64,000 nt of DNA from Sambucus nigra (taxonomy: Eukaryota > Streptophyta > Magnoliopsida > Dipsacales > Adoxaceae): the NCBI GenBank assembly GCA_949130495.1, contig OX422218.1, positions 42,850,651-42,914,650 of the forward strand, written 5' to 3'. Position 1 is the stretch's first letter; each line of letters opens with the position of its first letter. A program made the translations under genes and the position numbers. The notes below the pieces were generated by a model that ran no database searches, was not told where the DNA came from, and saw nothing but the letters and a program-made list of their open reading frames with translations. Shown one piece after another: positions 33,039-45,322 of this stretch.

Positions 33039-35580
33039 CTCTCAAATGGGAACATCCATCTTGAGTTCACTGGTCCGGCTAGAATAGCCTCACGTGGTAA
33101 GTGCACAGCTAAATGGGCCATAACATCAAAAAAAGCTGGTGGAAAAATTCTTTCATGGTTATATAGTATAAGGACAATCCCCTCCTGTAACTTCTCTAAT
33201 TCTTTCATAGATAATGTTTTAGCACAGAATGTTTAAAAGAAGTTGGATAGCTCGGCCAATGTTATGTAAACATTTTTAGGCATATACTGACGCATTTCGG
33301 CTCATAGAAGTCGCCGCAGCATAACATGAGAATCATGACTTTTTAATCCCGATATCTTAGCATCAGTGATGTTTACATTTCTCGATATGTTTGCTGCATA
33401 CCCAGCAGCAAACTTCACGGACTTTAAAAATTTACAAAATTATTTTCTCTCATTTGGTGTCAACGTATAAGATGCATGTGGTTTCAGCCATCGACCACCT
33501 TTCTCTTTCAGGTGTAGCTCCTTGCGTATGTTCATATCGGCTAAATCCAATCGAGCCTTGTCTGTGTCCTTGTTTTTCCTTCGATACTCATCAATGTCCC
33601 AAGCACACTATCACATATATTTTTCTCGATATGCATAACATCAAGAATATGCCTAATTTTTAACTTTAACCAGTACTCCAACTCAAATAAAATTCTTTTC
33701 ATTATCCAATTCAATTCCTCAGGGGTGCTCTTTCTCTTCCTATCTTTTTTGCTCGGATTTTTACCCGGCTTTAGTTTTTTAACCTGTTCCAACTGGTGTA
33801 AGATTTCATCTCCGCAAAGCTTCCTTGGCGCAACTCTTAGTTCATGATTTACATCGTGAATTTTACTCCTCCTCCAAGAATGATTTAAAGGAAAAAATCG
33901 ATGGTGACCCATATAGCATATCTTATTTCGTAGCAGTTGTGATGTTGTATCTTCATTGCATACTAAACATGCATTATAACCTTTTGTGCTCCAGCCAGAC
34001 AAATTCTCATACGCCGGAAAGTCATTGATAGTCCATAAGAGAGATGCATGCAACTGAAAATATTCTTTACCACAAGAATCCCATGTTTGTACACAAACAT
34101 TCCAAAACTCTTTTAACTCATCTATAAAGGGGGCAGAAAAAGACATCTATGTCCTTTCCAGGTGCTTTGGCGCCAGGAATTAGCAACGCCATCATGAAAA
34201 AATGTTCCTTCATACACATCCGAAGTGACATATTGTAAGGCACATGTATAACAGGCCACATACTATATGAGTTACTCATGATGTCAAATGGATTAAAACC
34301 ATTTGACACAATACCCTGTCTGACGTCACGAGGATCATATGCAAACCAAGGGAATTGATTGTCAAAATCCTTCCATGCCAAATAGTCAACTGGATGCCTT
34401 ATTACATCCTCAGTATCAACGCGTTTCTCCTTATGCCACCACATATCTGCAGCTGTATGTTTTGACATAAATAACCTCTGTAAATGAGGTTTAAGTGGAA
34501 AATAATCCAACATCTTATGTGCTACATTCTTCCCCTTCTTGGCATCATACTGAAATCTGGGTTCATTGCATTCTGGGCACTTATCTCCATTTTAATGCTC
34601 TTTCCAAAACAATGCACAATAATATTTACAAACATCTATTGATTCATAGCCCAATCCTAAATCCCTTAACTTCTTCTTTGCATCATAATGTGACTTCGGC
34701 ATGTTTGATCCTTCTGGAAAGGCATCTTTTAAAAGCTGAATCAACATATCGAACAATTTGTTGCTCCAACGATTAAGAACTTTCACATGCATTAGCTTCA
34801 CAATAAATTCAAATGAAGTGAAATTCTTACAATTCGGATAGAGTTCTTATTCAGTTTCACTAAATAGTCTCTCAAATCTACCAGGACCTCTTTTCGAACT
34901 ACATTGTCCACTTTCACTATGATCGGTGAAACTATAAGAGTCAAATGCATCATTTAACATTCCTTGAATATCAACTTCTTCATCATGATTTTCTACATAT
35001 TCAGAAGCTTGCGTCTTTGAATTACTACGAACTGCATAACTGTAGGATACCCCACGAACGAACAAATGTTTTTCAACGATTTTTGGATCGTGGACATATA
35101 CTTCTTGACAATCACGACACGGACATCTTATCTTATTAGTTTCATCCAATTTTTTTCTTTTATCCTCAATAAAAGATTTAACGTCGTCTTTATACTCTTT
35201 AGATAATTTATTTGGTTTGAACATCCAGCTGTTATCCATATTGTTATCCATATTCAACATGTTTACATTGAAAAAGAACTTAAAATATAAATATTTGCTT
35301 AACCCCCATGCAAGATTTTTTTATAAATAAAATGTAATATTTTTTGGGGTCCTAACATTTTAGGGTGCCCCTAAAAAAATTATTTCACAATGATTTTGAA
35401 CTATAATAAATATTTTAAACTATATTATTGGACAGTCCAAATCGCACATGAAAAATTACTATTAACTTACTAAAATGTGACTGAAGTCACCGTAATTTCC
35501 AGACACTAGATGTTTTTCTAATAAGCCCCAAATATAAACATATTATTTTGGGGCATTCAAAACATATTTACTGTAAAAAG

Positions 35581-35683
<103 letters not shown>

Positions 35684-36082
35684 CCTGTGACAGAATTATA
35701 ACAGTGAGGGATACGAGGGAGGGGGAGAGGTATCGTGTAGAATAAAGGATTTTGGTTGTTAAGGGGATAAAAACGTGGCTTTAATTTTTACCAAAAAATT
35801 AAAAATTCCGAGAACACCCTTAATTTAGTTCCCGACATTTTTTATTTTAGATTTATTGACCAATCGAATTCCTCACAAAAAAATTAGATGAGAACTTGAC
35901 ATAATAATTTAGTGACGAAATTTAATTTTTCTCACACATTGGTATTTATCGTGACCAACAATAATCGTCACAAAAGAAAAATAATAATTTTATTACTTTA
36001 AGTGACTAATTTATTTTTCATCACTAATTATAACTTTTTATGAGGAATTTGAGATTATCGCAAAATAATTCATCACTAAAAA

Positions 36083-36099
36083 CCTTTTTTCTTGTAGTG
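36083..36099 (-). repeat. CACTA terminal inverted repeat (right end)
   Basis: CCTTTTTTCTTGTAGTG on the plus strand, complement CACTACAAGAAAAAAGG. The next three bases (TAT) are the expected 3-bp target duplication; the partner copy is not in the window. Confidence 0.75.
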
Positions 36100-37429
36100 T
36101 ATGTTATTTAAGTGTTTCTTGTACAATAGGAATTTATTTTTTATGTCCCGAAATTACGCATATGGTAAAAGATATTTAATTTGTTCATTGTTGGAAAATT
36201 ATTATATAATTAATATTATAAATAGGTGGAAATAGTTGGGGTAAATAGTAATCTTGCGATTAATCCAAAAACTCGTTTGTGATAAGTTGAAAATATGGTA
36301 TGTGTGATTTGTTAATATTATTAATAATTGACACCACTAGATTGACATGATTATTTACTTTAGATTGCTCGCTTCGTATGGGACTATTAGGTATGCCTTT
36401 GTTGTCGGTAACACTTGCTTGGTATGGGACTAGTTAGCGTAGACTTTTACGGATGGTATTTTATGGTGGGGCTGATTTGTATGTCATTTTCGTTGGATCG
36501 TGAGCCTAGGTGCGAGGCTAGGTATTTACTAGTTACAGGTATTCCTCCTAAAAGTTACACTAAGATACGCTTGTGTTTTGGAGACCTCTATTTATGGGAC
36601 TAAATGTATGTTGAGGAATTAGTGCCCAACAAATGGATGGGACTAATAGAAAATAATGGAAATTTGAGAAATTTGAGAATTAATGCCCAAGATAATACAC
36701 AGATATTAAAATGAATTTACATCGCCAATATGTGCAAGGCTGACAGAATACGAGATAGTTGCCTATAACGACATAGGTGTGTGTTGGCGTCACCAATAAG
36801 TGTAGGGCTAACAGAATACGGGTTGACTGACTATTGTGATTTGTTGTGCGTGGAACCTTGTCAATGAGTGAAGGGCTTTTGAAATTGGGTCAGCTGCCTA
36901 TAACGAGGGGAATTGTGTGTGAGGTAAAACTTTTGACATTCTCGGATAAGTGCAGAACAATTATGAAGGATGGTCGGCTATGACGAAACTACTATCATAA
37001 TAAGTTAAGCGAATTATATTTAATTGATATTATTAACATAATTAAATGATCGAAATGTCATGATTGGACGTGAACATTCGGGTGCCCTAGTTATGTGGGT
37101 AGATAATGATACTCTTTAACTATTATATTTCTCAAATCTTAGATTCACACTAAGAGAAATTCAAGAAATATATAAATTTCCTCCCACTAGCTTCAAGGTA
37201 TATATATATATATATATACTTAATCAAAATATAGAACATATTCTTAAAATACCACTGATGGGAAAAATACATAAGTTTATATTGTAATTGCTCAACGTAT
37301 ACAGTTGTTTTCTTAAAATTTCATAAGTTTTCACATCAAATCTAACTCTTACTCAAAAGGAACTAATAATACTATGAAATTTTAATATTCTAAGACATAG
37401 GTGAAAATATTTATTTTCACCGCTTTCGT
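36100..37429. other. Unassigned intergenic DNA, LTR-like remnant
   Basis: No gene. 36722-37005 holds about four degenerate units of 65-75 bp built around AGGGCTAACAGAATACGGG, resembling LTR-internal tandem repeats. The rest is AT-rich with no recognisable signal. Confidence 0.4.
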
Positions 37430-37760
37430 AATGAAAACTTCGAATATAAGTGTAGCTTTGTATCGTTGATTATCAAAATCTAATACTTTCTTACTCCTCT
37501 GTCAAATTCGCATTCTTTGGATAAATCCCACAATCATTCAGAATAGCAAACTCATTTTAGAGCTTCCTAAAACTATTCATATCCATTAACCAAAAGAACA
37601 ATGACTTTGGATGGTAAAGGAATGACATGAGTATTTTTAACTTCTTTTATAACAACATTCGGTGATTTGATACTCCCAATAATTTTACCATTCTTTATAA
37701 GGAATTCTACATTTGATATTTTTGATTTCGAAAGTAATTAGTGTACCCTCTTTCAAGTGT
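37430..37760 (-). pseudogene. Possible Ty1/copia pol remnant
   Basis: One minus-strand frame reads VEFLIKNGKIIGSIKSP then NVVIKEV (about 37600-37750). This resembles the hinge between copia integrase and reverse transcriptase (the ARFLEN..SGS block). It is followed by a weak ECEFD-type stretch. Stops are frequent. A protein search against copia polyproteins would settle it. Confidence 0.35.
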
Positions 37761-39023
37761 AGACATAGTTATAAATTCTAATTTTTTTAGTGAATTCTAA
37801 ATCCATACATGTTCTAGACATTCCCAATCACGCGGGCTTGTCAAATTGGTCAAATAGAGTGGAATTTATATATTACACTTTTAAAATTTAAAATGAACTT
37901 TTGTGTGAATAAACATTGTGGAGATATCAACTTATTGCATTTGACTTGTTGTCTTATAACGAAACGATCTATGTAGGTCCATTATTCAAGGACTATAATC
38001 TCCCACTTCGGCCGCATAGATCGTTCTAAAATCGTAAAATCTTATGAGGAAACATGAGTGTTATGATTCATAAATGATAGTCTAAAGACTACCTAGACTA
38101 TTAAGTCATGTGAATAAATCTAGAGTTAAAAGAATGTGATATTCACTCCACAAGATCGAAAAGCTAGCTTGAAGTTCAACATTATGATATAGGATCAGAA
38201 TATTTTTTTTTTCATTAGTTTTTTTAAAAAAAAAAATTATACAAACCACCGATGAGAAGACTATAATTAAGGAAAATATATTCTCATATAAACTTAAAGA
38301 TTTTTTATATACTCGAGAAAAATATTTTGAAAGGTCACTGAGGTTTTTTTTTAAATGATTCCAAAATAACATAAGAAAAGGAATCCAAGAATTTATCATA
38401 TGTTTTATGGTTTGCCTTGTGAGGAACCTCATATCGATTGAGAACAACGATTCATATCACTTTAATCTTTCAAAAATGAAATACAATATTTCATTCATAT
38501 CGAATGACACAATATATATTACATAATGGGTAATCATATTTTAATATCTTACATTATAAGATTTTTCATTAATTTTATGCTTAATCCATTTCAATTTTTA
38601 AAAAATTTGAAAAGAGTTTCACACAATAACATATTAATATTGGGTTCCTCAAGTAAAACATAATTATTACGATTTAGCGTTTTGAGGTGATACTTAACTT
38701 CTGTATATCAATCTAAGAAGTCAATCTCAAGAATATTAAAATGGATAAAACACATAGTTTCGAAGAAAAATGTAATTGAAATTAATGAAATAAATAGCTC
38801 ACTGCAATAATGCTATTAGATGACAACACGTACATTAAAAACATTTTGTAAACATGGGATTTATTTTATAATAACTTTAAATATTTATATATAACTTGAT
38901 TAGGTATCAGTTTATGTAATTTAGATGGGCATGTTATCTAGGATAACCTTTCATGACCTAATTGCACAATTACTTCATATATATTTTTCAGTTACTCAAA
39001 ATAAATTTCCTTTGAAAAATAAC
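37761..39023. other. AT-rich intergenic DNA
   Basis: No coding region, RNA gene or repeat I can support. The minus-strand ORF at 38106-38447 is Ile/Phe/Leu-rich and looks like chance in AT-rich DNA. Confidence 0.4.
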
Positions 39024-40038
39024 TGGGACAACCTGCTCCAAATAATAACGGATGGCCAACCCTATACTATAATAAATCAGGTATCTCAGATGGCACAGTC
39101 TCAACATCAACTACTAAGCACAATAATATAAGGCTAACTACCCGAAATCATTATGTGCGAATTGCCAAAAATTTTAAAACTTTTATAACAATAAAAACAA
39201 CAAAACCAATATTACACATAACCAACAGTATACGTCTAACTATGATGAGTGAAAAGTGCATGCTCCAACAATATGAAAGAGTACAATACATTGTACAACA
39301 AAATCTCAACAATGAAATACCTGAATATGCTGTCGGGTAACAGACAATACAATAATTTGAGAAATGAAATACGAAAGTGTTAATCTACAACACTTGAATA
39401 CTAACTCAAAATACAAATTGGATCCTAATCTAGATGTACAAATATAGGAATCGACTAAAGCAAAGTGCCGCAACAGTCCGCTACTGCCACAGCTCAACAA
39501 ATACCCTGGATGGATATCATCAAAGGCGTCCTTGCGGAGGAACACCTGAAGTAATACAATATATACAAGGAGGAGGAAAATATAAACGGGTTAGAGCCCG
39601 AGTTTGGAAAAAAAAATTATAGCAAGTGTATTAAAATGCATAATAATTATAAATGCATTATTACATGATTTAGTTGGAATCGAACTCTCCATAATAATTC
39701 AACTCACCTCTCATCTAAAGCGCGCATTAAACGTATGCACGTGATCTCCAAATGGATGACCGGTTCTAAATTGGTAAGAGGATCCTAACTTAAACCCAAA
39801 ATAAGTATTTAAGCAAAATCATCTAACCTATCTCCCAATACATTTGTTCCCATAATTTATGAGTTATATACATTAACTTTAATGAAATAATTATAGTTAT
39901 CTTTATAATGTTCATTTGTTGAACATATAAAGTTACATTATCCAATCATGTCCACATCATCACAATATATCAACAATCTCATTTACTAGAATTTATATTC
40001 TAGTGATGCCCATAGAAGGCATGAAACCATATATGTAC

Positions 40039-40315
40039 TGCGTTTCGTGCGTGGGACGTCTCGCCGAAGCGAAATCCAAACAAGGAACCCCCCCCCCCGT
40101 TACACTACTCCTGACCGTATCGATCCTCGGGGCTCATTCTGCCCTCAATGCAAGATGCATGTAACGCAAATGATTATTATCCAATTTTAATTAATTAATA
40201 TTCCCAATTCTCAACAGTACATGGCATTTCATGCGTGGGACGTCTTGCCGAAGCGAAATCCAAACAAGGAACCCCCTTTTTACACTACTCCTGGCACTGT
40301 CGATTGTGGGGATAG

Positions 40316-40366
<51 letters not shown>

Positions 40367-40500
40367 AAAATTATGAGCATTAAGGACTAAACTTATCCCC
40401 AAGTTCCAACATTACATTGCGGTTCGTGCGTGGGACGTCTCGCCAAGGCGAAATCCAAACAAGGAACCCCCCCGATACACTAATCCTGTCAATGTAGGTC
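40039..40500 (-). repeat. Three hairpin modules in element C LTR
   Basis: Copies at about 40039-40120, 40224-40308 and 40418-40500. The complement of each has a G-run, TTCCTTGTTTGGATTTCGC, a tetraloop (TTCG, TTCG, CTTG), GCGAGACGTCCC and ACGCACGAA. GGATTTCGC and GCGAGA..TCC can pair around the loop. Confidence 0.85.
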
Positions 40501-41690
40501 GTTGAGGTCCATTATGCCCTTGACACCCAAAACAAACACAAGCAATAATAACCATCCAACCGAGCTATAACTCGAAGGACGCAGGCTCACATGCTATCAG
40601 CTTCTAGCAGCCCATATACGTAGCAAACTGGGGCCACCTGGTGGGGTTCAACAACACCCACCTCGTGATCAACTCACGCACACAACGTCCCGGGATGCGG
40701 TCATAGCTCCTAACCGGCAAGTGAGAGCGACACATACCCACGACCTCTCACCCCCAAAATAAATAGATGTATATATATATATATGTCATTTGATGACCAC
40801 CATGGACGACTATGACCTGGGGAATATCCACATCCTGCTTTTCAAGTCAGAATGCTCACCCTCTACGCACGAAACTTCCCAATGATAGCAAGGAGGGGGT
40901 ATGCTTAACATGAATATACACCATCATATAAGGTATACATACATCCCACATAATAAATATATACCATTATATAAGGTATACCTGCACATCATTTTATTCA
41001 TCATACGCCCTTAGGCGAAATAGACTAATATCATTATTTAGTATATCCCTCTCTTGATACACTAACCGTCAATTCTCTCACAATAACCCCACATAGTATA
41101 TGCTATACAAATACTCACTTGAAGCTCACATGAGGCTTCTAATAATAAATTTTCTCAAAATTCAATTCAAGTTAAGGATATTATTGATCCTAATAAACCT
41201 CAATTTGCATACGCGGTTCTCCATCCATAATATGGTTCAATTTATTTTATGAACCCTTAAAGTTATCCCATTAGGGATTGGATCCTAAGATCCGTCATCT
41301 GTAAGTTATTCTCATTCTCAGATCGTGAAATTTATTTATTATCACCAAATAAAATCCCCAATAAAAGTGGGCTTCCCCACTTAGAAAATCCCAAAATATC
41401 CAATCGGTATTCCTCGAATACTAACCTCAATACTTAGAGGATTTTTTCCCAAATTGATATACTCTTTTAGATTCTCACCTCTCAAAATCAATCACTAAAA
41501 CTCTCCGACATTTACATTTAGTCTTTTAATTATCAATTAGCCTCATATATCGTCTTATGATTCTAAGGTCTATAATCCCCTTATATAATCACTTAATCCT
41601 TTATGATACTCTGATTATGGAAGTCCATTCATACGAACCCAAAGAAGAAGGGGATAACATAAATTCTCATAGTTGAACCCAAAACAGGGG

Positions 41691-41818
41691 ACCAGTCGAT
41701 CGGTGACCAAACCGCGGTCGACCGCGTTTCTTAATCTTGTCTATAATCGAAGACAGTGTGCCCAATTTTGGAGGCGCGGTCGACCGGCCCTCTGTACGCG
41801 GTCGACCGGCCCTAACAG
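41691..41818. repeat. GTCGAC palindrome array in element C LTR
   Basis: Three GCGGTCGACCG-type palindromes and one decayed copy (CAGTCGATCGG). It sits at the position where related LTRs carry TTCGAA or ATCGAT palindromes. Confidence 0.85.
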
Positions 41819-42569
41819 GTACTACGGCCAAACCCCATTTTTACACAACTCCAACTTCTAAAAAACCCCAATATAATTCCATTCAACCACAAATCTTCAA
41901 CCCAACCATATTCATAACATTAATATTCATTCTAGAATACTTATAAACTAATTTCTATCATTAAATCTAAGATCAACATATTAAATCTAAGATTATACCC
42001 AAAAGTTAGGTTTTAACAGTTTAAACCTAAAACCCCAAAATTAAATCCACAAATCATGCAATAATTGGTACACAACAATTATTTAGCAAGTTTAATCACT
42101 TGCCTCAGGTTCGTAGGGTCTGAATCCGCCTTGAGATCGCGTGGAAACCGAAAATCTCCACTTTCTCTCCCTTTTCTCCTTCTTTCTCTTCTTCTTTCTT
42201 CTTCTCTCTTTCTTTCTAGGGTTTTCCTCTTTCTTTCTTGGGAGAAATATCTCCCGTAGGCTTTTTAAGCCTTGCCTCCCAATGTACACATCTTTAAATG
42301 ATAATACACAATTTAAATGACCGGGTAACTTTAATTCGAGTCAAACGGTCCTAAATTATTTCGGAACCTAAATAGACCCCAAGTATAGTCATTTCGACTT
42401 TCTCGACCCTTCCGAAAACAATGGTACCCTCAGAATCGACATTCGACACTCTTTCTAGCGACTCTAAATTTTGACCTCAATTGCCAATTTTTATTATTTC
42501 CCCAATAAAATATTATTTATTTCTCCCAAAATAAATAAATTGTCGTCTCCAAAACCTCGAGTTGTTACA

Positions 42570-43128
42570 AACTTCCCCACTTACAAAAATTTCGTCCTCG
42601 AAATTTAGCTAAGCCTATTTCTCCAAAGCTCAACTAGTCCTACTATACCAAATCTTGCTAATCCCATCTCCAAACTTCTAACTTCCCACGACGAGTTCAT
42701 TTTAAATTCATTTTATTATAAGTTAATTATAAGTTAAAAAAAAACAATTTCAACAACAAGGGCGGCCATACACCCTTTATATTTGAGCTTTATGCTCACA
42801 ACAATCATAATGAGGCTTTATTTGCCTCCAAGTTCCACAATTCCAACAATAAGTAATACTAAAATTTTAATACAGAAAAAAAAATTAAATGGTCCAAAGA
42901 AATAACTCCTCTCAATTCCTGGCAATCGCCAATTTCGTGCGGGGGACATCTCGCAAAAGAGAAATCCAAACAAGGAACCCTCCCAATACACTACTATGAG
43001 GCGACGTCGGGGATTGAAAGTTTGTTAAATCCGGACTAGAGTTCGAAAAGTTTAATTTTATGAAAATCATTTTGAAAGGACCCGAAGGTCGACAAAGGTT
43101 TTATTTAAAAATAGTTTACTTTGAAAAT

Positions 43129-43165
<37 letters not shown>

Positions 43166-43688
43166 AAATGCCTTATGTCCAACACAAGGTCTTTTTAGAT
43201 CATCATCTATATAACATGTAGCTCACAAATATTATCATACTTATGAGCTAAATTATTATTATTATTTTTTTTTACCTGCGTCCCATCAAACCACAATCAA
43301 ACTTTCAAACATAAACAACATCTTACATCATTTCAACATATTTCCATATATAAGGCAAATCCATATCTGGAATACAACAATCATAATAGTCTATCCTAAA
43401 TATATAAAAAGAAGTAGCTTTATCATTACTACTTTTCACCATAACCACACTTACATTTACCATAAGGTTTAAAGCTCTTTTTGAGCACCTTGCAAAATTA
43501 TCTATCCTTTTTACAAAATAATAGAATAAGAGCATAACTTGCTCAAAATTTCCCTTTAGGGTCATTACATACATAATAGGGCTATATTTCTACCCTTTCA
43601 CAATTATCTTACATACGATATCCGCAAAACTCATTTTAGTAATTATCCTGTTTATAAAGGAAAATTTAACTTACATTACCCATCTCTA
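42570..43688 (-). other. Element C noncoding 3' interior with purine tract
   Basis: No ORF supported. The complement of 42570-42606 is a perfect 8-bp hairpin (AAATTTCG-AGGA-CGAAATTT) and then GTAAGTGGGGAAGTT, the purine tract. A fourth hairpin module lies at 42930-43020 and a (TA)n tract near 43137-43160. 43400-43690 matches 63707-64000 of element E in the opposite orientation. Confidence 0.7.
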
Positions 43689-44651
43689 GTCCGATTGCCC
43701 ATTTTCATTAATGGGCTCCAAAACGTAGTTCCCCGGTCTAAAGCGACCTCAAATCTGTTGTAGGGGTTGCACTTCCAAAATTTCATCAAATTTCGGTCCT
43801 TTACCTCTTTGAGGACAATATCTCTTTTTATGACCTATTTCTTTACAAAAGAAACACTTACCCGCAAATTCTTTCTGCGCATTCGCATTACTGGCACTCT
43901 CCTTGCCTAAATTACTCGATGAACTCGAATCTCCAAAGTTCTTACCCTCTTGCGAATGAAGGCAATATTCATGACACTTTAGTAGTGCCGCATTCACTAC
44001 CTCAACGAAAGTCACTAACCTAGGACTCCCTAACAAATGTTGTCGGATTTTCCATTTCAAACCTCGAACAAACTTTGACATACGTTTATCTTCCGTATTT
44101 ACGTCATCAGGTACTAACTTTGCCCATCTAGATAAGTCTTCCTCATATTCCGCAACCGTTATATTTCCTTCATAAATCTTTATATCTCGATTAGGGGAAG
44201 GAAAATACCTTTGATAAAAAAGTTCCCAAAATGTTGTTATGGGTAAGGTATCTCTCTGTTCAGATGTGGTGACAGACTCCCACCATTGAAGAGCTGCACC
44301 CGATAACCTACAGGTGATAAAAAATTGTTTCTGCACCTCAATACACTCAACCATACGAAGATGCCTCTGCATACTATTTTTCCATTGACTTGCAGCCATT
44401 GCATCAACACCCCCTGCAAAATCGGGAGGATGCCCCTAACTAAAATCTTCCTTCACTCTCTCCCATAAAGACAATCCTAAATGGGGTGGGGCTGCTCGAG
44501 CGGCAAATTGCTGAGCCATCGTAGAAATGGCAGCAGTTACTGCTTGTGCCACTATATTGGCAACATCATCCGTAGTCATGTTCCTTTGAGGAATTTGGGG
44601 TTGCACATTCCCTTTATTTGCCCTGACTGAATGACCTCCCTTCGGTGGCAT
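43689..44651 (-). pseudogene. Element C gag
   Basis: ATG at 44651 (MPPKGGHSVRANKG), the same start as E. It continues through NIVAQAVTAAIS, SQWKNSMQRHLRM, ALQWWES, YQRYFPSPN, WKIRQHLLGSP and an intact knuckle CFFCKEIGHKKRYC. Only two premature stops are seen: TAG at 44436 and TGA at 43749 (E has CGA there). The natural end is GQSD near 43689. Length is about 320 codons, with nothing resembling pol afterwards. Gag would assemble particles and bind RNA. The near-intact knuckle and frame, next to the missing pol, suggest gag was kept under selection longer than pol. Confidence 0.85.
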
Positions 44652-44724
44652 CTAAAACAAGAACAATTGTATCAGAACGCCTTTCAAATATTTTTAAATC
44701 ACAGAAAGATATGGACGTATGAAT

Positions 44725-44828
44725 GTAATCGTCCTAATAATAAGGCTCTACATCAAGAACGCTTACGGAAGATCGTAGTAACGCACACAGATCCTAAAGA
44801 CACTAGAACCTGATGCTCTGATACCACC
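44725..44828 (-). promoter_or_regulatory. Element C primer-binding site and leader
   Basis: The complement of 44815-44826 is TGGTATCAGAGC (initiator-Met type). The leader that follows is nearly the same as in A and E (CATCAGGTTCTAGTGTC, then GGATCTGTGTGCG). Confidence 0.9.
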
Positions 44829-45322
44829 TGTGACAACCCGCTCCAAATAATAACGGGTGGGCAGCCCTATACTATAATAAATCAGGTATCTCAGATGGCA
44901 CAGTCTCAACATCAACTACTAAGCACAATAATATAAGGCTAACTACCCGAAATCATTAAGTGTGAATTGCTAAAAAATTTAAAACTTTTATAACAACAAC
45001 AACAACAAAACCAATATTACACATAACCAATAATATACGTCTAACTATGATGAGTGAAAAGTGCATGCTCCAATAATATGAAAGAGTACAATACATTGTA
45101 CACCAAAATCTCAACAATGAAATACCCGAATATGCTGTCGGGCAACAAACAATACAATTATTTGAGAAATGAAATATGGAAGTGTTAATCTACACCACTT
45201 GAATACTAACTCAAAATACAAACTGGATCCTAATCTAAATGTACAAAGATAGGAATCGACTAAAGCAAAGTGCCGCAACAGTCCTCTACTGCCACAGCTC
45301 CACAAATACCCTGGATGGATAA
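44829..45322 (-). repeat. Element C right (5') LTR, truncated
   Basis: Matches 39024-39519 with about 5% difference. It stops after CCCTGGATGGATA, about 30 bases before the acceptor-like site of the other copy, and joins LTR fragment G. Confidence 0.9.

Larger units (their letters stand above)
32155..35260 (-). pseudogene. TNP2-like transposase of the CACTA element, truncated by element O
   Basis: Order on the minus strand: Transpos_assoc domain (34847-35260; DNSWMFKPNKLSKEYKD, CPCRDCQ), linker (34592-34801), tnp2 catalytic region (33541-34513; DMWWHKEKR, AWKDFD, FPAYENLSGWSTKG), DUF4218-like (32742-33208; IFPPAFFDVMAHLAVHL, ARPEGSIAEAY), and the start of DUF4216 (32155-32407; ELYSLACGPDVRVNEY). 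Two introns with GT...AG fit the frame. The C-terminal end is lost where O begins. Frame breaks near 34150 and 33500 could be decay or further introns. The transposase would bind CACTA ends and cut them. Confidence 0.85.
39546..42103 (-). promoter_or_regulatory. Putative GC-AG intron inside element C LTR
   Basis: Donor GAG|GCAAGTGATT. Branch candidate CTAAC (A at 39591) lies 45 bases before the acceptor ATTACTTCAG|GTG, with a pyrimidine-rich stretch between. Length is 2558. The branch motif is CTAAC where other families have CTGAC; both fit the plant CTRAY consensus. Confidence 0.5.
39024..42569 (-). repeat. Element C left (3') LTR
   Basis: 3546 bp. Minus strand begins TGTAACAACTCGAGG and ends GTTGTCCCA (TGTCACA in the right copy). 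It contains the complement of GAG|GCAAGT (intron start 42103), the GTCGAC palindrome array (41691-41818), three hairpin modules (40039-40500), a (TA)n tract (40319-40362), the complement of CGGGCTCTAACCCGT (39586-39600), and an acceptor-like TTCAG|GTG (intron end 39546). Confidence 0.9.
39024..45322 (-). mobile_element. Element C: gag-only LTR retrotransposon
   Basis: Minus orientation: truncated right LTR (44829-45322), primer-binding site (44815-44826), gag (about 43690-44651), about 1.1 kb noncoding, hairpin and purine tract (42570-42606, complement), and left LTR (39024-42569). The interior is only 2.26 kb and has no protease, reverse transcriptase, RNase H or integrase. This matches the class called TR-GAG, but with much longer LTRs. 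Shared LTR ends differ by about 5% by eye. No target duplication is visible because the right LTR is recombined. Confidence 0.85.

Noticed and set aside
42092..42289. Lys/Arg/Glu-rich minus-strand ORF that could look like a small basic protein
   Set aside because: Encoded by a TTC/TCT-rich low-complexity stretch in LTR C at the presumed 5' untranslated exon; the counterpart in E (57696-57899) differs in frame and length.
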